In this document: in pieces, positions 7,535 through 14,233 of the stretch
Position numbering within the stretch: position 1 is the stretch's first letter
How the letters are laid out: every line of letters starts with the position of its first letter
NCBI GenBank assembly: GCA_002409995.1
Contig: DHOR01000008.1
Location: 1-26,470 of the forward strand
Length of the DNA: 26,470 nt
DNA from: Hungatella sp. UBA5385
Lineage (GTDB): Bacteria > Bacillota > Clostridia > Lachnospirales > Lachnospiraceae
Direction: 5' to 3'
Made by a program: the position numbers and the translations under genes
Notes under the pieces: generated by a model
Seen by the model: the letters and a program-made list of their open reading frames with translations, nothing else
Database searches by the model: none
Told to the model about the DNA's origin: nothing

Positions 7535-7549
7535 ATAGTTTAAAACTAT
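7535..7549. promoter_or_regulatory. Putative LysR operator palindrome
   Basis: ATAGTTTAAAACTAT (7535-7549) is a perfect 15-bp inverted repeat with a central A, and it contains the T-N11-A spacing typical of LysR binding sites (T7536, A7548). It lies between the divergent lysR and MetE-like genes, upstream of the putative MetE-like -35 element, as expected for an activator site. Confidence 0.65.
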
Positions 7550-7572
7550 ATCAGATGATAAAAAATAGGTAT

Positions 7573-7601
7573 TTTACGTTTTCTTCTTATTGCGATACAA
7601 T
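7573..7601 (+). promoter_or_regulatory. Promoter of the MetE-like gene
   Basis: TTTACG (7573-7578) and TACAAT (7596-7601) with a 17-base spacer, 32 bases before the ATG. The -35 is imperfect, consistent with a promoter needing the upstream LysR activator. Confidence 0.55.
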
Positions 7602-7633
7602 CGTGCTATGAAAAGAAGAAAGAGGAAAACAAT

Positions 7634-8761
7634 ATGAATAATAGAAAATGCAACGCCCCATTTCGTTTTGATATAGTAGGAAGCTTTTTACGTCCGGAAG
7701 AGTTAAAGAAAGCACGTCAGGATTACAGAGAGGGAAATATAAGCCTTAATGAATTAACAAAGATAGAAGACAACTGTATTCAGACTTTAATCGAGAAGCA
7801 GAAAGCAGCAGGACTCCCTGTTATTACTGATGGAGAATTCCGAAGAAGCTGGTGGCATCTTGATTTTATGTGGGGATTAAAAGGAGTGGAGAAACTGACT
7901 CTGGCTCAGGGCTATCAGTTCCATGATGAGGAAACAAGAGGCGAGTCAGCGGGTTTAACCAGTAAAATAACAGGAGAAAATCACCCATTTGTAGAACATT
8001 TCAAATTCGTAAAGCTGTTTGAAGATGAAAATGTCACTGCCAGACAGACAATACCTGCTCCTGCACAGCTTCTTGCAGAGCTTCAGAGGGGAGATAACAG
8101 AGCGCAGACAAAGGGGTATTATCCTGAAGAGGAGGCTTTGGTAACAGACATAGCTTCTGCATACCGTCAGGTTATCAGGGACTTATATGAGGCGGGCTGC
8201 CGCAATATACAGCTTGATGACTGCACCTGGGGAATGTTTTGCGATCAGGACTACTGGGCAGCCAGACAGCAGGAGGAAACAGGGATTGAAGAGCTTGCTG
8301 CACTCTATGTAAGGATTAATAATCTGGCAATTCAGGACTGGCCTGAGGATTTGTCCATTACCACCCATGTATGCAGGGGAAACTATCATTCTACCTGGGC
8401 AAGTGCAGGCGGATATGCTCCAATTGCCCCTTATCTGTTTGGAAAGGAAGATGTATCTGCTTATTATCTGGAGTATGATGATGAGCGCTCCGGCAATTTT
8501 GAACCATTGAAATACGTGGACGGAGATAAAATGGTGGTTCTTGGATTAGTCACTACAAAATCCCCAGTTCTGGAAGAGAAAGAAGCTGTAAAAGCGCGAA
8601 TACTGGAAGCCGCCAGGTATATTCCACTGGAACGCCTGTGCTTAAGTCCTCAGTGCGGATTTGCCTCAACGGAAGAGGGAAATGTGCTGACAGAAGAGCA
8701 GCAGTGGGCAAAACTTCAACTGATTCGTGAAATCTCTCAGGAAATATGGTGTGATAAATAA
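7634..8761 (+). CDS. MetE C-terminal-domain-like enzyme (YxjG/YxjH type)
   Basis: This 375-residue protein corresponds to the catalytic half of cobalamin-independent methionine synthase as a free-standing enzyme, like Bacillus YxjG/YxjH (COG0620). Visible family signatures are FDIVGSFLRP near the start, ITDGEFRRSWW, QLDDCTWGMF, THVCRGN (with H245 and C247) and LCLSPQCGF (C341). The His and Cys residues in the last two would be the zinc ligands that activate a thiol. Full-length MetE is about twice as long and binds methyltetrahydropteroyl-triglutamate with both halves, so this enzyme probably uses a different methyl donor or thiol acceptor. AGAGG precedes ATG 7634. It is divergent from a LysR regulator that likely controls it and is followed by a terminator. 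Confidence 0.88.
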   Translation: MNNRKCNAPFRFDIVGSFLRPEELKKARQDYREGNISLNELTKIEDNCIQTLIEKQKAAGLPVITDGEFRRSWWHLDFMWGLKGVEKLTLAQGYQFHDEETRGESAGLTSKITGENHPFVEHFKFVKLFEDENVTARQTIPAPAQLLAELQRGDNRAQTKGYYPEEEALVTDIASAYRQVIRDLYEAGCRNIQLDDCTWGMFCDQDYWAARQQEETGIEELAALYVRINNLAIQDWPEDLSITTHVCRGNYHSTWASAGGYAPIAPYLFGKEDVSAYYLEYDDERSGNFEPLKYVDGDKMVVLGLVTTKSPVLEEKEAVKARILEAARYIPLERLCLSPQCGFASTEEGNVLTEEQQWAKLQLIREISQEIWCDK

Positions 8762-8775
8762 GTTATATTTTTAGT

Positions 8776-8817
8776 AAAACAGCCTGTGAAGGGGAGACTT
8801 TTCCGGGCTGTTTTGTT
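8776..8817 (+). terminator. Intrinsic terminator of the MetE-like gene
   Basis: AAAACAGCC (8776-8784) pairs with GGCTGTTTT (8806-8814), a 9-bp stem whose T-rich right arm continues into TTTTGTTT. Confidence 0.85.
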
Positions 8818-8831
8818 TACAAAAGATTCTC

Positions 8832-8882
8832 TTGACTGAGGAGACGTCATATAGTATACTTTATTTAGTTAGCCTAAACTAA
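8832..8882 (+). promoter_or_regulatory. DUF3793 promoter P1 with DtxR/IdeR-like box
   Basis: TTGACT (8832-8837) and TATACT (8855-8860) have a 17-base spacer. Immediately downstream, over the expected transcription start, lies TTAGTTAGCCTAAACTAA (8865-8882), with TTAGTT/AACTAA half-sites. From memory this resembles the DtxR/IdeR consensus TTAGGTTAGSCTAACCTAA, which suggests metal-dependent repression, most likely by iron. Confidence 0.7.
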
Positions 8883-8915
8883 CAGCACGGAAACTAAGAA
8901 TGAAACTAAATAAAT

Positions 8916-8934
8916 GCGGAAAGCCGCTTTTTTT
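8916..8934 (+). terminator. Short GC hairpin plus T7 between P1 and P2
   Basis: GCGG (8916-8919) pairs with CCGC (8924-8927) around AAAG and is followed by seven T residues. The stem is short, but its position between the two DUF3793 promoters means transcripts from P1 would have to cross it, so it may attenuate P1. Confidence 0.4.
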
Positions 8935-8941
8935 AACACGA

Positions 8942-8980
8942 ATGGTTAGCTTTAACTAACGGAATAAGAATAACTATAAT
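8942..8980 (+). promoter_or_regulatory. DUF3793 promoter P2 with second DtxR-like box
   Basis: TTAACT (8952-8957) and a perfect TATAAT (8975-8980) with a 17-base spacer lie 48 bases before the TTG start. The -35 is embedded in GGTTAGCTTTAACTAAC (8944-8960), a second, weaker copy of the box downstream of P1 (14 of 18 positions agree when aligned). Confidence 0.65.
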
Positions 8981-9027
8981 ATGGCAATTAAAGAACCATT
9001 TCCCTAATTGCACAAGGAGGCATCCCT

Positions 9028-9579
9028 TTGCTTGAAAAATATCTAATTGAACATTGTTCCCCTACCCTGGCTTCTTTAAAGACAGCCAATTTATTCAATC
9101 TCACCAGTTCCTCTGAAGCAGAGCTGGAAGAGCAGATTGACCTATGGAATCAACAACTGAAGGAAAAGGGGATTACACTTTTGGTTCTTCGCAGAACCCA
9201 GAAATCGGCCCTGGTTTATGTCTGCCGCCTGTCCTATTTACAGGCTGATCTAAATCGAGCAGGTGTTGCGGATTTTTTAAGAAGATACGGTTATGAATGC
9301 AATGAGGTCCATTATGCATTGAGAAGACTGAAAGCAAGACTTCAGGAATCAGAGGAATTCCCTCATGAAATAGGAATATTTTTAAGTTATCCTCTGGGAG
9401 ATGTCATCGGCTTTATTGAAAATGCAGGAAAAAACAGTAAATGTACAGGCTGCTGGAAGGTCTATTGTAATGAATGCGAAGCAGTCCGTCTGTTTGAACG
9501 ATTTAAAAAATGCCATAATATCTATAAAAGGCTTTGGCAGGAAGGCAGGAGTATCATGCAGCTTACAGTAGCTGCATGA
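9028..9579 (+). CDS. DUF3793 family protein
   Basis: The 183-residue protein fits the DUF3793 family of clostridia. It begins LEKYLIEHCSPTLASLKTAN and contains the conserved late segment HEIGIFLSYPLGDVIGFI (about 113-130). That is followed by a Cys cluster, C139-TG-C142 and C147-NE-C150, which could bind a metal or cluster. The function is unknown. The start is TTG 9028, with a perfect AAGGAGG (9014-9020) 7 bases upstream. Two promoters with DtxR/IdeR-like boxes precede it, so expression probably responds to iron or manganese; as I recall, family members often lie near ferrous iron transport or flavodoxin genes, though none is here. The last codons lie in a perfect 9-bp hairpin, and the convergent acetyltransferase gene ends 2 bases away. 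Confidence 0.82.
   Translation: MLEKYLIEHCSPTLASLKTANLFNLTSSSEAELEEQIDLWNQQLKEKGITLLVLRRTQKSALVYVCRLSYLQADLNRAGVADFLRRYGYECNEVHYALRRLKARLQESEEFPHEIGIFLSYPLGDVIGFIENAGKNSKCTGCWKVYCNECEAVRLFERFKKCHNIYKRLWQEGRSIMQLTVAA
9555..9578. other. Perfect hairpin at the convergent gene junction
   Basis: CATGCAGCT (9555-9563) and AGCTGCATG (9570-9578) form a perfect 9-bp stem with a 6-base loop inside the last codons of the DUF3793 gene. Neither side has a real T-run, so bidirectional termination is possible but not assured. Confidence 0.5.
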
Positions 9580-9581
9580 TT

Positions 9582-10235
9582 TCATAGCCATTCAGCCGGC
9601 GTATCCATACTTCGCTGAAGTTCTTCGAAAAACACTTTCAGATGATACCCATCTGTTGTTGCATGGTGTACAGTAACAGAGAGGGGCATTAACAGTTTAT
9701 CGCCGCTTTCAAAAAAACCACCTGCTTCAAAGCTTGGAAGATAATAATCTTTTATACCGTGATTATGAAGAGAAAAACTATTAAATGTGAACCACGGAAT
9801 ACAAGAAATCATGTAAGAATTAGGCAGCGGCAGACCTTTGGCAGAAAGGATACCATGACTATCCCCAAACTGCCTTGTATCATTAAGATACTGCTGATAA
9901 AATTCTGAGAAACTGTCATCGTATTCAGTCCACAACAAAGAAGTTGTTTTATCATCCTCATGGAATTGGGGATAAGCGGGAGTCAGACAATCCCAATATC
10001 CTAAAATATTGTCTTTTACTGCAATCCTCAATTCCTGCTGTTTTTTTATTGCTCTTGAAACTAAATAGAGATATGCGGGGAAAAACTTATAACCCTTTGA
10101 TTTCAGTTCTTTCCTGAGTATCGTTATGTCCATATTGACATTGACTGAATAGCTTGTGGGTGCCATTTGTGTATAATAATGAAATGCCTGTGCCATAGGC
10201 CAGGTCTGCATATCTATGGGTTGAAATTTACACAT
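9582..10235 (-). CDS. CatA-like acetyltransferase (chloramphenicol acetyltransferase family)
   Basis: A 217-residue protein, the typical length of type A chloramphenicol acetyltransferases. It carries the active-site signature HHATTDGYH (H190-H191...D195), where H191 would be the catalytic base, and the mid-protein ISCIPWFTFNSFSLH segment of the family. These enzymes are trimers that transfer acetyl groups from acetyl-CoA to a hydroxyl. The classic enzymes have HHAVCDG, so this is a diverged member and real chloramphenicol resistance is not established. Its start overlaps the stop of the upstream HTH-desulfoferrodoxin gene by 8 bases, indicating translational coupling in one operon, and AAAGGGA in that gene serves as ribosome binding site. 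A role in detoxifying a redox-active or antibiotic-like compound is conceivable. Confidence 0.85.
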   Translation of the reverse strand: MCKFQPIDMQTWPMAQAFHYYTQMAPTSYSVNVNMDITILRKELKSKGYKFFPAYLYLVSRAIKKQQELRIAVKDNILGYWDCLTPAYPQFHEDDKTTSLLWTEYDDSFSEFYQQYLNDTRQFGDSHGILSAKGLPLPNSYMISCIPWFTFNSFSLHNHGIKDYYLPSFEAGGFFESGDKLLMPLSVTVHHATTDGYHLKVFFEELQRSMDTPAEWL

Positions 10236-10821
10236 TGATTTTCCCTTTCTTCATAAGTCCGTGTTTACTGCAATAGAGATAGATATCCCCGCCATACATT
10301 TTAGGGAAGCGTATTTCTGCGGACTGTTCTGGATATAATTTCATGAAAAGCACCTTATCATAGGTTACATATGCGATAAAAGAAATGTAATGCTGCTTAG
10401 TCATTTCATGTTCCAGTGTCAAATGGAACTCTCCATCAAATTCATTTATAATAATATTGTGGTCCAGGTCCTCCGGCTGTGAAGCCAGTGGTTGAATTTT
10501 TCTGCCGCAACATGATATCTCTGCCTCACCTGTACTGCATAAAGAATTTCCGCAGGTTGGGCATACATAAAATTTTATTTTTTTCATATTACCTCCATGG
10601 GCTTCATTAGGTTCTAAGTCTCCTAATAACAGCTTTTCAATATTAACTCCTAAAATATTGGACAGCTCATGCAAAAGAGAGACATCAGGACAGCCAATTC
10701 CACGTTCCCATTTTGAGATTGTTCTGTCACTAATGTTCATTACATCAGCCAATTCCTTTTGTGTCATTCCTTTTTCTTTACGTAAACTTAAAATAAGTTT
10801 TCCTGTCTTACTGCAATCCAT
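10228..10821 (-). CDS. XRE-type HTH fused to a desulfoferrodoxin-like domain
   Basis: The 197-residue protein has an N-terminal Cro/CI-type HTH (about 7-62: LILSLRKEKGMTQKELAD, then NISDRTISKWERG). After a linker, a second domain aligns with desulfoferrodoxin (2Fe superoxide reductase). C87-PT-C90 and C104-C105 match its Fe(Cys)4 centre. H121, H138, H144, C184 and H187 match the five ligands of the superoxide-reducing iron, including the HEMTKQHY and YCSKHGL wording. The Lys that in characterised enzymes precedes the first His is Asp (D120) here, so a sensor rather than a reductase is likely. ATG 10821 is preferred because AAGGAGG lies 8 bases upstream; an upstream in-frame ATG at 10872 has no such site. 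It overlaps the downstream acetyltransferase gene, its probable target. Confidence 0.85.
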   Translation of the reverse strand: MDCSKTGKLILSLRKEKGMTQKELADVMNISDRTISKWERGIGCPDVSLLHELSNILGVNIEKLLLGDLEPNEAHGGNMKKIKFYVCPTCGNSLCSTGEAEISCCGRKIQPLASQPEDLDHNIIINEFDGEFHLTLEHEMTKQHYISFIAYVTYDKVLFMKLYPEQSAEIRFPKMYGGDIYLYCSKHGLMKKGKINV

Positions 10822-11133
10822 TATGATTACCTCCTTATTCAGAGTAACTGCTAATCGGTTTATTTTCAACAAACGCTCCGTAGAGTTTTGAGTGTATTCT
10901 CCTCATATAGTACTACTTATATTCAATATTCACAAATTTTCCTATGATAAAAAATAGTTTAAATGGAAACTTTTCAGTGGCTGTGATAAAATAGAGTGGA
11001 CAAAGTATTCTCATAATATGACAGACTGCTGTCAGGTTAACAATGATATCCTGAGGGTAAGGAAAATATAGTGATTTTCAGCAGAGATGGTGTAATATCT
11101 TTACATTAACTCAGCAGAACAGGAGGGAGCTTT
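10822..11133. other. Divergent intergenic region between HTH-desulfoferrodoxin and Fpg-like genes
   Basis: These 312 bases hold the control regions of both divergent genes. For the minus-strand operon a weak promoter may be TTGTGA (10935-10930) with TACTAT (10912-10907), 17-base spacer. For the plus strand, see the promoter at 10964-10992. A perfect hairpin TGACAG-ACTG-CTGTCA occupies 11019-11034 in the plus-strand leader. The remaining roughly 85 bases before the Fpg-like ATG show no structure or convincing small gene. Confidence 0.45.
10964..10992 (+). promoter_or_regulatory. Promoter of the Fpg-like/udp operon
   Basis: TGGAAA (10964-10969) and TAAAAT (10987-10992) with a 17-base spacer, plus a TG extension at 10984-10985. 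This implies a leader of about 135 bases containing the hairpin 11019-11034. Confidence 0.5.
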
Positions 11134-11958
11134 ATGATAGAATTACCAGAAAGCGCAGTCATAGCAAAACAGTTAAATGATACAGTTAAAGGCAGGAGAA
11201 TTGCTGATGCTGCCATTGGACATACCAAGCATGGTTTTGCCTTCTATAATCTTGAACCAGAGGAATATAGAAAGCAGATGATTGGAAAAACCATAGGAGA
11301 ATCCAGAGGCTTAGGGGCGATGGTTGAAACTGATATTGGAGAATATAGATTTGTTGCAGGAGACGGAGCCAATATCCGTTATTATGAGGCAGGCAGACCT
11401 TATCCGGCACGTTATCAGAGCAGAATAACGTTTGATGATGAATCCGCTCTGATATTTACAGTTCAGATGTATGGTTCCATGTATTTGATTAAGCCGGAGG
11501 AATATGACAATCCCTACTATTTGGTTGCAAAAGAAAAACCTATGCCAGGAAGTGAAGAATTTGATTATGAATATTTCACTTCATTAAGAGAAGATGTTTC
11601 AGGAAAACTGTCTGCTAAGGCATTTTTAGCAACAGAACAGAGAATACCAGGTCTTGGTAATGGAGTGCTTCAGGATATTCTGCTGGAATCCGGGCTTCAT
11701 CCGAAGAAGAAGATCAGTGAGCTGAGAGACAGAGACTGGAAGCAGATGTACCAATCTGTTATAAAGATACTGAAGCAGATGGAAGAAGCAGGTGGCAGGG
11801 ACACAGAAAAAGACCTCTTTGGAGAGATTGGCGGATACAGAACAAAGCTCAGTAAGAAAACGGTAGGGAAAGGCTGTCTTTACTGCGGTAATATCATTGA
11901 AAAAGTGGCTTATTTAGGAGGCACTATCTATTACTGCCCCAGTTGCCAGCTAAAATAA
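11134..11958 (+). CDS. Fpg/Nei-family DNA glycosylase homologue lacking Pro2
   Basis: The 274-residue protein has the full Fpg/Nei architecture. It begins MIELPE, has a beta-sandwich N-domain, a helix-two-turn-helix with LATEQRIPGLGNGVLQDILLESGLHP (about 168-193), and a zinc finger C-LY-C...C-PS-C at the C-terminus. In active enzymes of this family the mature N-terminal proline (PELPE) is the Schiff-base nucleophile; here residue 2 is Ile, while the following Glu is kept. The zinc-finger Arg that contacts DNA in Fpg/Nei (GRTT-like) is also absent (GGTIYYC). It may bind damaged DNA without classic lyase chemistry, or use another nucleophile. No alternative start restores the Pro. AGGAGG precedes the ATG, and uridine phosphorylase follows after 27 bases. 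Confidence 0.85.
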   Translation: MIELPESAVIAKQLNDTVKGRRIADAAIGHTKHGFAFYNLEPEEYRKQMIGKTIGESRGLGAMVETDIGEYRFVAGDGANIRYYEAGRPYPARYQSRITFDDESALIFTVQMYGSMYLIKPEEYDNPYYLVAKEKPMPGSEEFDYEYFTSLREDVSGKLSAKAFLATEQRIPGLGNGVLQDILLESGLHPKKKISELRDRDWKQMYQSVIKILKQMEEAGGRDTEKDLFGEIGGYRTKLSKKTVGKGCLYCGNIIEKVAYLGGTIYYCPSCQLK

Positions 11959-11985
11959 TCATCTATATAAGGAAGGGGAATTAAT

Positions 11986-12756
11986 ATGGAAGTTGTATAT
12001 TCACAGGGAAAGGAATATCATATTGGAATCGGTAAGGGCGATGTAGGGCGTTATGTCATACTGCCTGGTGATCCGGGAAGATGTGCTAAGATAGCAGCCC
12101 ATTTTGACAATCCCATAAAAGTAGGGGAAAACAGAGAATACTGTACCTATACAGGAACTCTTGATGGAGTGAAGGTAAGTGTGGTTTCCACAGGAATCGG
12201 TGGTCCATCTGCCTCGATTGCATTGGAGGAATTGATTAACTGTGGTGCAGATACCTTTATTCGTGTAGGCACCTCTGGGGGAATGCAGCCTGAGATTAAG
12301 GGCGGAGATATTGTGATTGCCAACGGCGCCATACGTGCAGAAGGCACTTCAAAAGAATATGCACCTATTGAATATCCGGCAGTATCCGATTATACAGTGC
12401 TTACAGCTTTAAAACAAAGTGCTGATAAACTGGGATATACCAATCATGTAGGAGTGGTACAGTGTAAGGATAATTTCTATGGACAGCATTCACCAGATTC
12501 CATGGCCGTTGCAGACGAATTAAACAGCAAATGGAAATCATGGATTGCCTGCGGTGCCTTGGCTTCTGAAATGGAATCAGCAGCTTTGTTTATAGCAGGA
12601 AGTGTAAGAAGAGTGAGAGTTGGAGCTGTTCTTCTGGTAATTGCCAATCAGACACGCCGCGAAATGGGACTTGAAGATATTCAGGTTCATGATACAGAAT
12701 GTGCTGTCAAGGTTGCTATAGAAGCAATCCGCCAGTTAATAAAACAGGATTCCTGA
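11986..12756 (+). CDS. udp: Uridine phosphorylase
   Basis: This 256-residue protein belongs to nucleoside phosphorylase family 1 and fits uridine phosphorylase: uridine plus phosphate gives uracil and ribose-1-phosphate. Visible motifs are YVILPGDPGR (phosphate site), VSVVSTGIGGPSASIALEEL, IRVGTSGGM, GAIRAEGTSKEYAPIEYPAV and ASEMESAALF, the last with the Glu that contacts the ribose. Length and motif order agree with the Escherichia coli enzyme. AAGGGG (11973-11978) lies 7 bases before the ATG. It follows the Fpg-like gene after 27 bases in the same operon and is closed by a terminator. Whether the pair links base damage with pyrimidine salvage is speculative. Purine specificity is less likely but cannot be excluded by reading alone. 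Confidence 0.85.
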   Translation: MEVVYSQGKEYHIGIGKGDVGRYVILPGDPGRCAKIAAHFDNPIKVGENREYCTYTGTLDGVKVSVVSTGIGGPSASIALEELINCGADTFIRVGTSGGMQPEIKGGDIVIANGAIRAEGTSKEYAPIEYPAVSDYTVLTALKQSADKLGYTNHVGVVQCKDNFYGQHSPDSMAVADELNSKWKSWIACGALASEMESAALFIAGSVRRVRVGAVLLVIANQTRREMGLEDIQVHDTECAVKVAIEAIRQLIKQDS

Positions 12757-12766
12757 TTAAAAATAT

Positions 12767-12814
12767 AAAAGGGTCACAAGCTGTTGCTTTGAGTAAAACA
12801 GCCTGTGACCTTTT
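12767..12814. terminator. Bidirectional terminator between udp and alpha-galactosidase
   Basis: GGTCACA (12772-12777 region) pairs with TGTGACC (12804-12810), extended by CTGTT/AACAG, with AAAA on the left and TTTT on the right. It can serve the two convergent genes. Confidence 0.85.
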
Positions 12815-12828
12815 CTGTATTTATTTGT

Positions 12829-14136
12829 TTAAAAATGTTTGTAAATGACGCATCCATGAGGTGGAAGAGGTTTTTTCACATACCCATCTGTCACTGATTC
12901 TGTTTTATCATTCCATAAGTCGTGAAGAGAGTCTCCAATCTGTATTCCCATTACCGCTGCACCAAGATCTTCTATAGAAACTTCAACAATTCTATTTTCA
13001 TCACTTAAGTTAAAAAGTGCAGTGTAAAAGCCATCTTCCTTCTCATTATATGCAGTCCAAACAGCGTATTCCTCGTTTCTTTCTATCTGCTTAGGTCTGC
13101 ACTCCGGTGTCAGAAGATTCAGAATTGCCCTGTTGGTCAGAAGTGACAGTGTCCAGTCATCCAGCTTGGTCAGCTCAGCACCCAGCATAAGAGGAGAGCC
13201 GAAAAGGCACCAGAGAGTTATCATAGTGACCTGTTCATCTTTGGTAAATTCAGTCTGCCGTTCCTTATGAAATCCTTTCCCAATGGTTCCAAGAGGCAGC
13301 ATATCACAGTCAGGATAGCAGCCAGGACTGACGTGGTTCTGCCATAGCTCACATCTGCGGAACATATCCTTTAATAAATCCCAGTTATCCCAGAAATCAT
13401 CAGTGACCCGCCACATATTGGCGTGTTTCTCGTAGTGCCATGCCTGCTCAATCAGTGCCGGCCCTGGTGAAAGTGACAAAACCACAGGTCTGCCGCACCG
13501 TTTAATCGCCAATGATAGCATCTCAATCTCATGGCGTGCAGAGTACTGGTTATCCCTGTATAAATTGGTGTTACAAATATCATCACATTTAATAAAATCA
13601 ACACCCCAGGATGCGTATAGCTGCAAAAGAGAATCATAATATGCCTGTCCGGCTGCGTTATTTCTCACACCATACATATCAGGATTCCAGCCGCAGATGG
13701 AGGAAGGGGATGCTGCCATATCAGCAGTTTCAGCGATTCCCTTAATGGGGGTATGAAGATGAGCAGCAATACGTGGAATCCCTCTCATAATATGGATTCC
13801 AAATTTAAGTCCCAGACTGTGAATATAATCAGCCATAGGGGCAAAACCAGCACCATCAGCCGATGAAGGGAAACGCTTGGGATCAGGAATCAGTCTGGAA
13901 TACTCATCAATTTCCAGATGGGAAAAGGGGATGTACTGGAACTGATCACGCATAGAACCCGCCCCGCTTGCATACCACTGGATATCCACAACAATATATT
14001 CCCAGCCATATTGCTTTAAGTTGGCAGCCATGTATTCAGCATTGGCTTTTACCTGATCTTCGTTGACTGTTGTATCGTAATAATCATAGCTGTTCCACCC
14101 CATAGGCGGAACCGGTGCAAAGCTGTTTTTGTTCAT
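12829..14136 (-). CDS. GH27 alpha-galactosidase
   Basis: A 435-residue glycoside hydrolase of family 27. It opens with PPMGWNSYDYY, followed by YGWEYIVVDIQWY. The WGVDFIKCDD segment carries the likely nucleophile D175 (the KYD position of the family), and WRVTDDFWDNW carries the likely acid/base D237. A C-terminal beta-domain (about 345-435) completes the fold. It would hydrolyse terminal alpha-galactosides such as melibiose and raffinose-type sugars with retention. No signal peptide is visible, so it should act inside the cell on imported sugars, yet no transporter is in this window. AAGGAGG lies just before the ATG. It is divergent from an AraC regulator, with 12-bp direct repeats between them, and this regulator is the likely activator. 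Confidence 0.92.
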   Translation of the reverse strand: MNKNSFAPVPPMGWNSYDYYDTTVNEDQVKANAEYMAANLKQYGWEYIVVDIQWYASGAGSMRDQFQYIPFSHLEIDEYSRLIPDPKRFPSSADGAGFAPMADYIHSLGLKFGIHIMRGIPRIAAHLHTPIKGIAETADMAASPSSICGWNPDMYGVRNNAAGQAYYDSLLQLYASWGVDFIKCDDICNTNLYRDNQYSARHEIEMLSLAIKRCGRPVVLSLSPGPALIEQAWHYEKHANMWRVTDDFWDNWDLLKDMFRRCELWQNHVSPGCYPDCDMLPLGTIGKGFHKERQTEFTKDEQVTMITLWCLFGSPLMLGAELTKLDDWTLSLLTNRAILNLLTPECRPKQIERNEEYAVWTAYNEKEDGFYTALFNLSDENRIVEVSIEDLGAAVMGIQIGDSLHDLWNDKTESVTDGYVKKPLPPHGCVIYKHF

Positions 14137-14155
14137 TGGAACCTCCTTTTAATAG

Positions 14156-14167
14156 TATAAATTTGAT
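14156..14167. repeat. Direct repeat copy 1 between alpha-galactosidase and araC-type gene
   Basis: TATAAATTTGAT, repeated exactly in the same orientation at 14222-14233, 66 bases away. This copy lies close to the alpha-galactosidase start and overlaps the araC-type -35. It is a likely AraC-family binding half. Confidence 0.55.
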
Positions 14168-14191
14168 CTTTGATTTATTCCTTGATATAAT
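14163..14191 (+). promoter_or_regulatory. Promoter of the AraC-type regulator
   Basis: TTGATC (14163-14168) and a perfect TATAAT (14186-14191) with a 17-base spacer. The -35 overlaps direct repeat copy 1, suggesting autoregulation. Confidence 0.6.
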
Positions 14192-14221
14192 TATAAGCAT
14201 GATTATATGAAATAGATAGAA

Positions 14222-14233
14222 TATAAATTTGAT
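14222..14233. repeat. Direct repeat copy 2
   Basis: The second exact TATAAATTTGAT. It sits just upstream of the AraC-type ribosome binding site and distal to the alpha-galactosidase gene, where an activator of the minus-strand promoter could bind. Confidence 0.55.

Noticed and set aside
7486..7633. S-box or other methionine riboswitch before the MetE-like gene
   Set aside because: The leader from the putative start site is only about 25 bases, too short for such a fold.
9582..10235. Acquired chloramphenicol resistance gene
   Set aside because: The family is right but the signature is diverged (HHATTDG), the gene is in a regulator operon and there are no mobile elements nearby, so resistance cannot be claimed.
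10822..10872. ATG 10872 as start of the HTH-desulfoferrodoxin protein
   Set aside because: It adds 17 residues before the HTH without a good ribosome binding site; ATG 10821 has a perfect AAGGAGG at the right distance.
11071..11109. Possible 12-codon leader peptide (GTG start after AAGGA) before the Fpg-like gene
   Set aside because: Weak start context, no meaningful composition and no attenuator following it.
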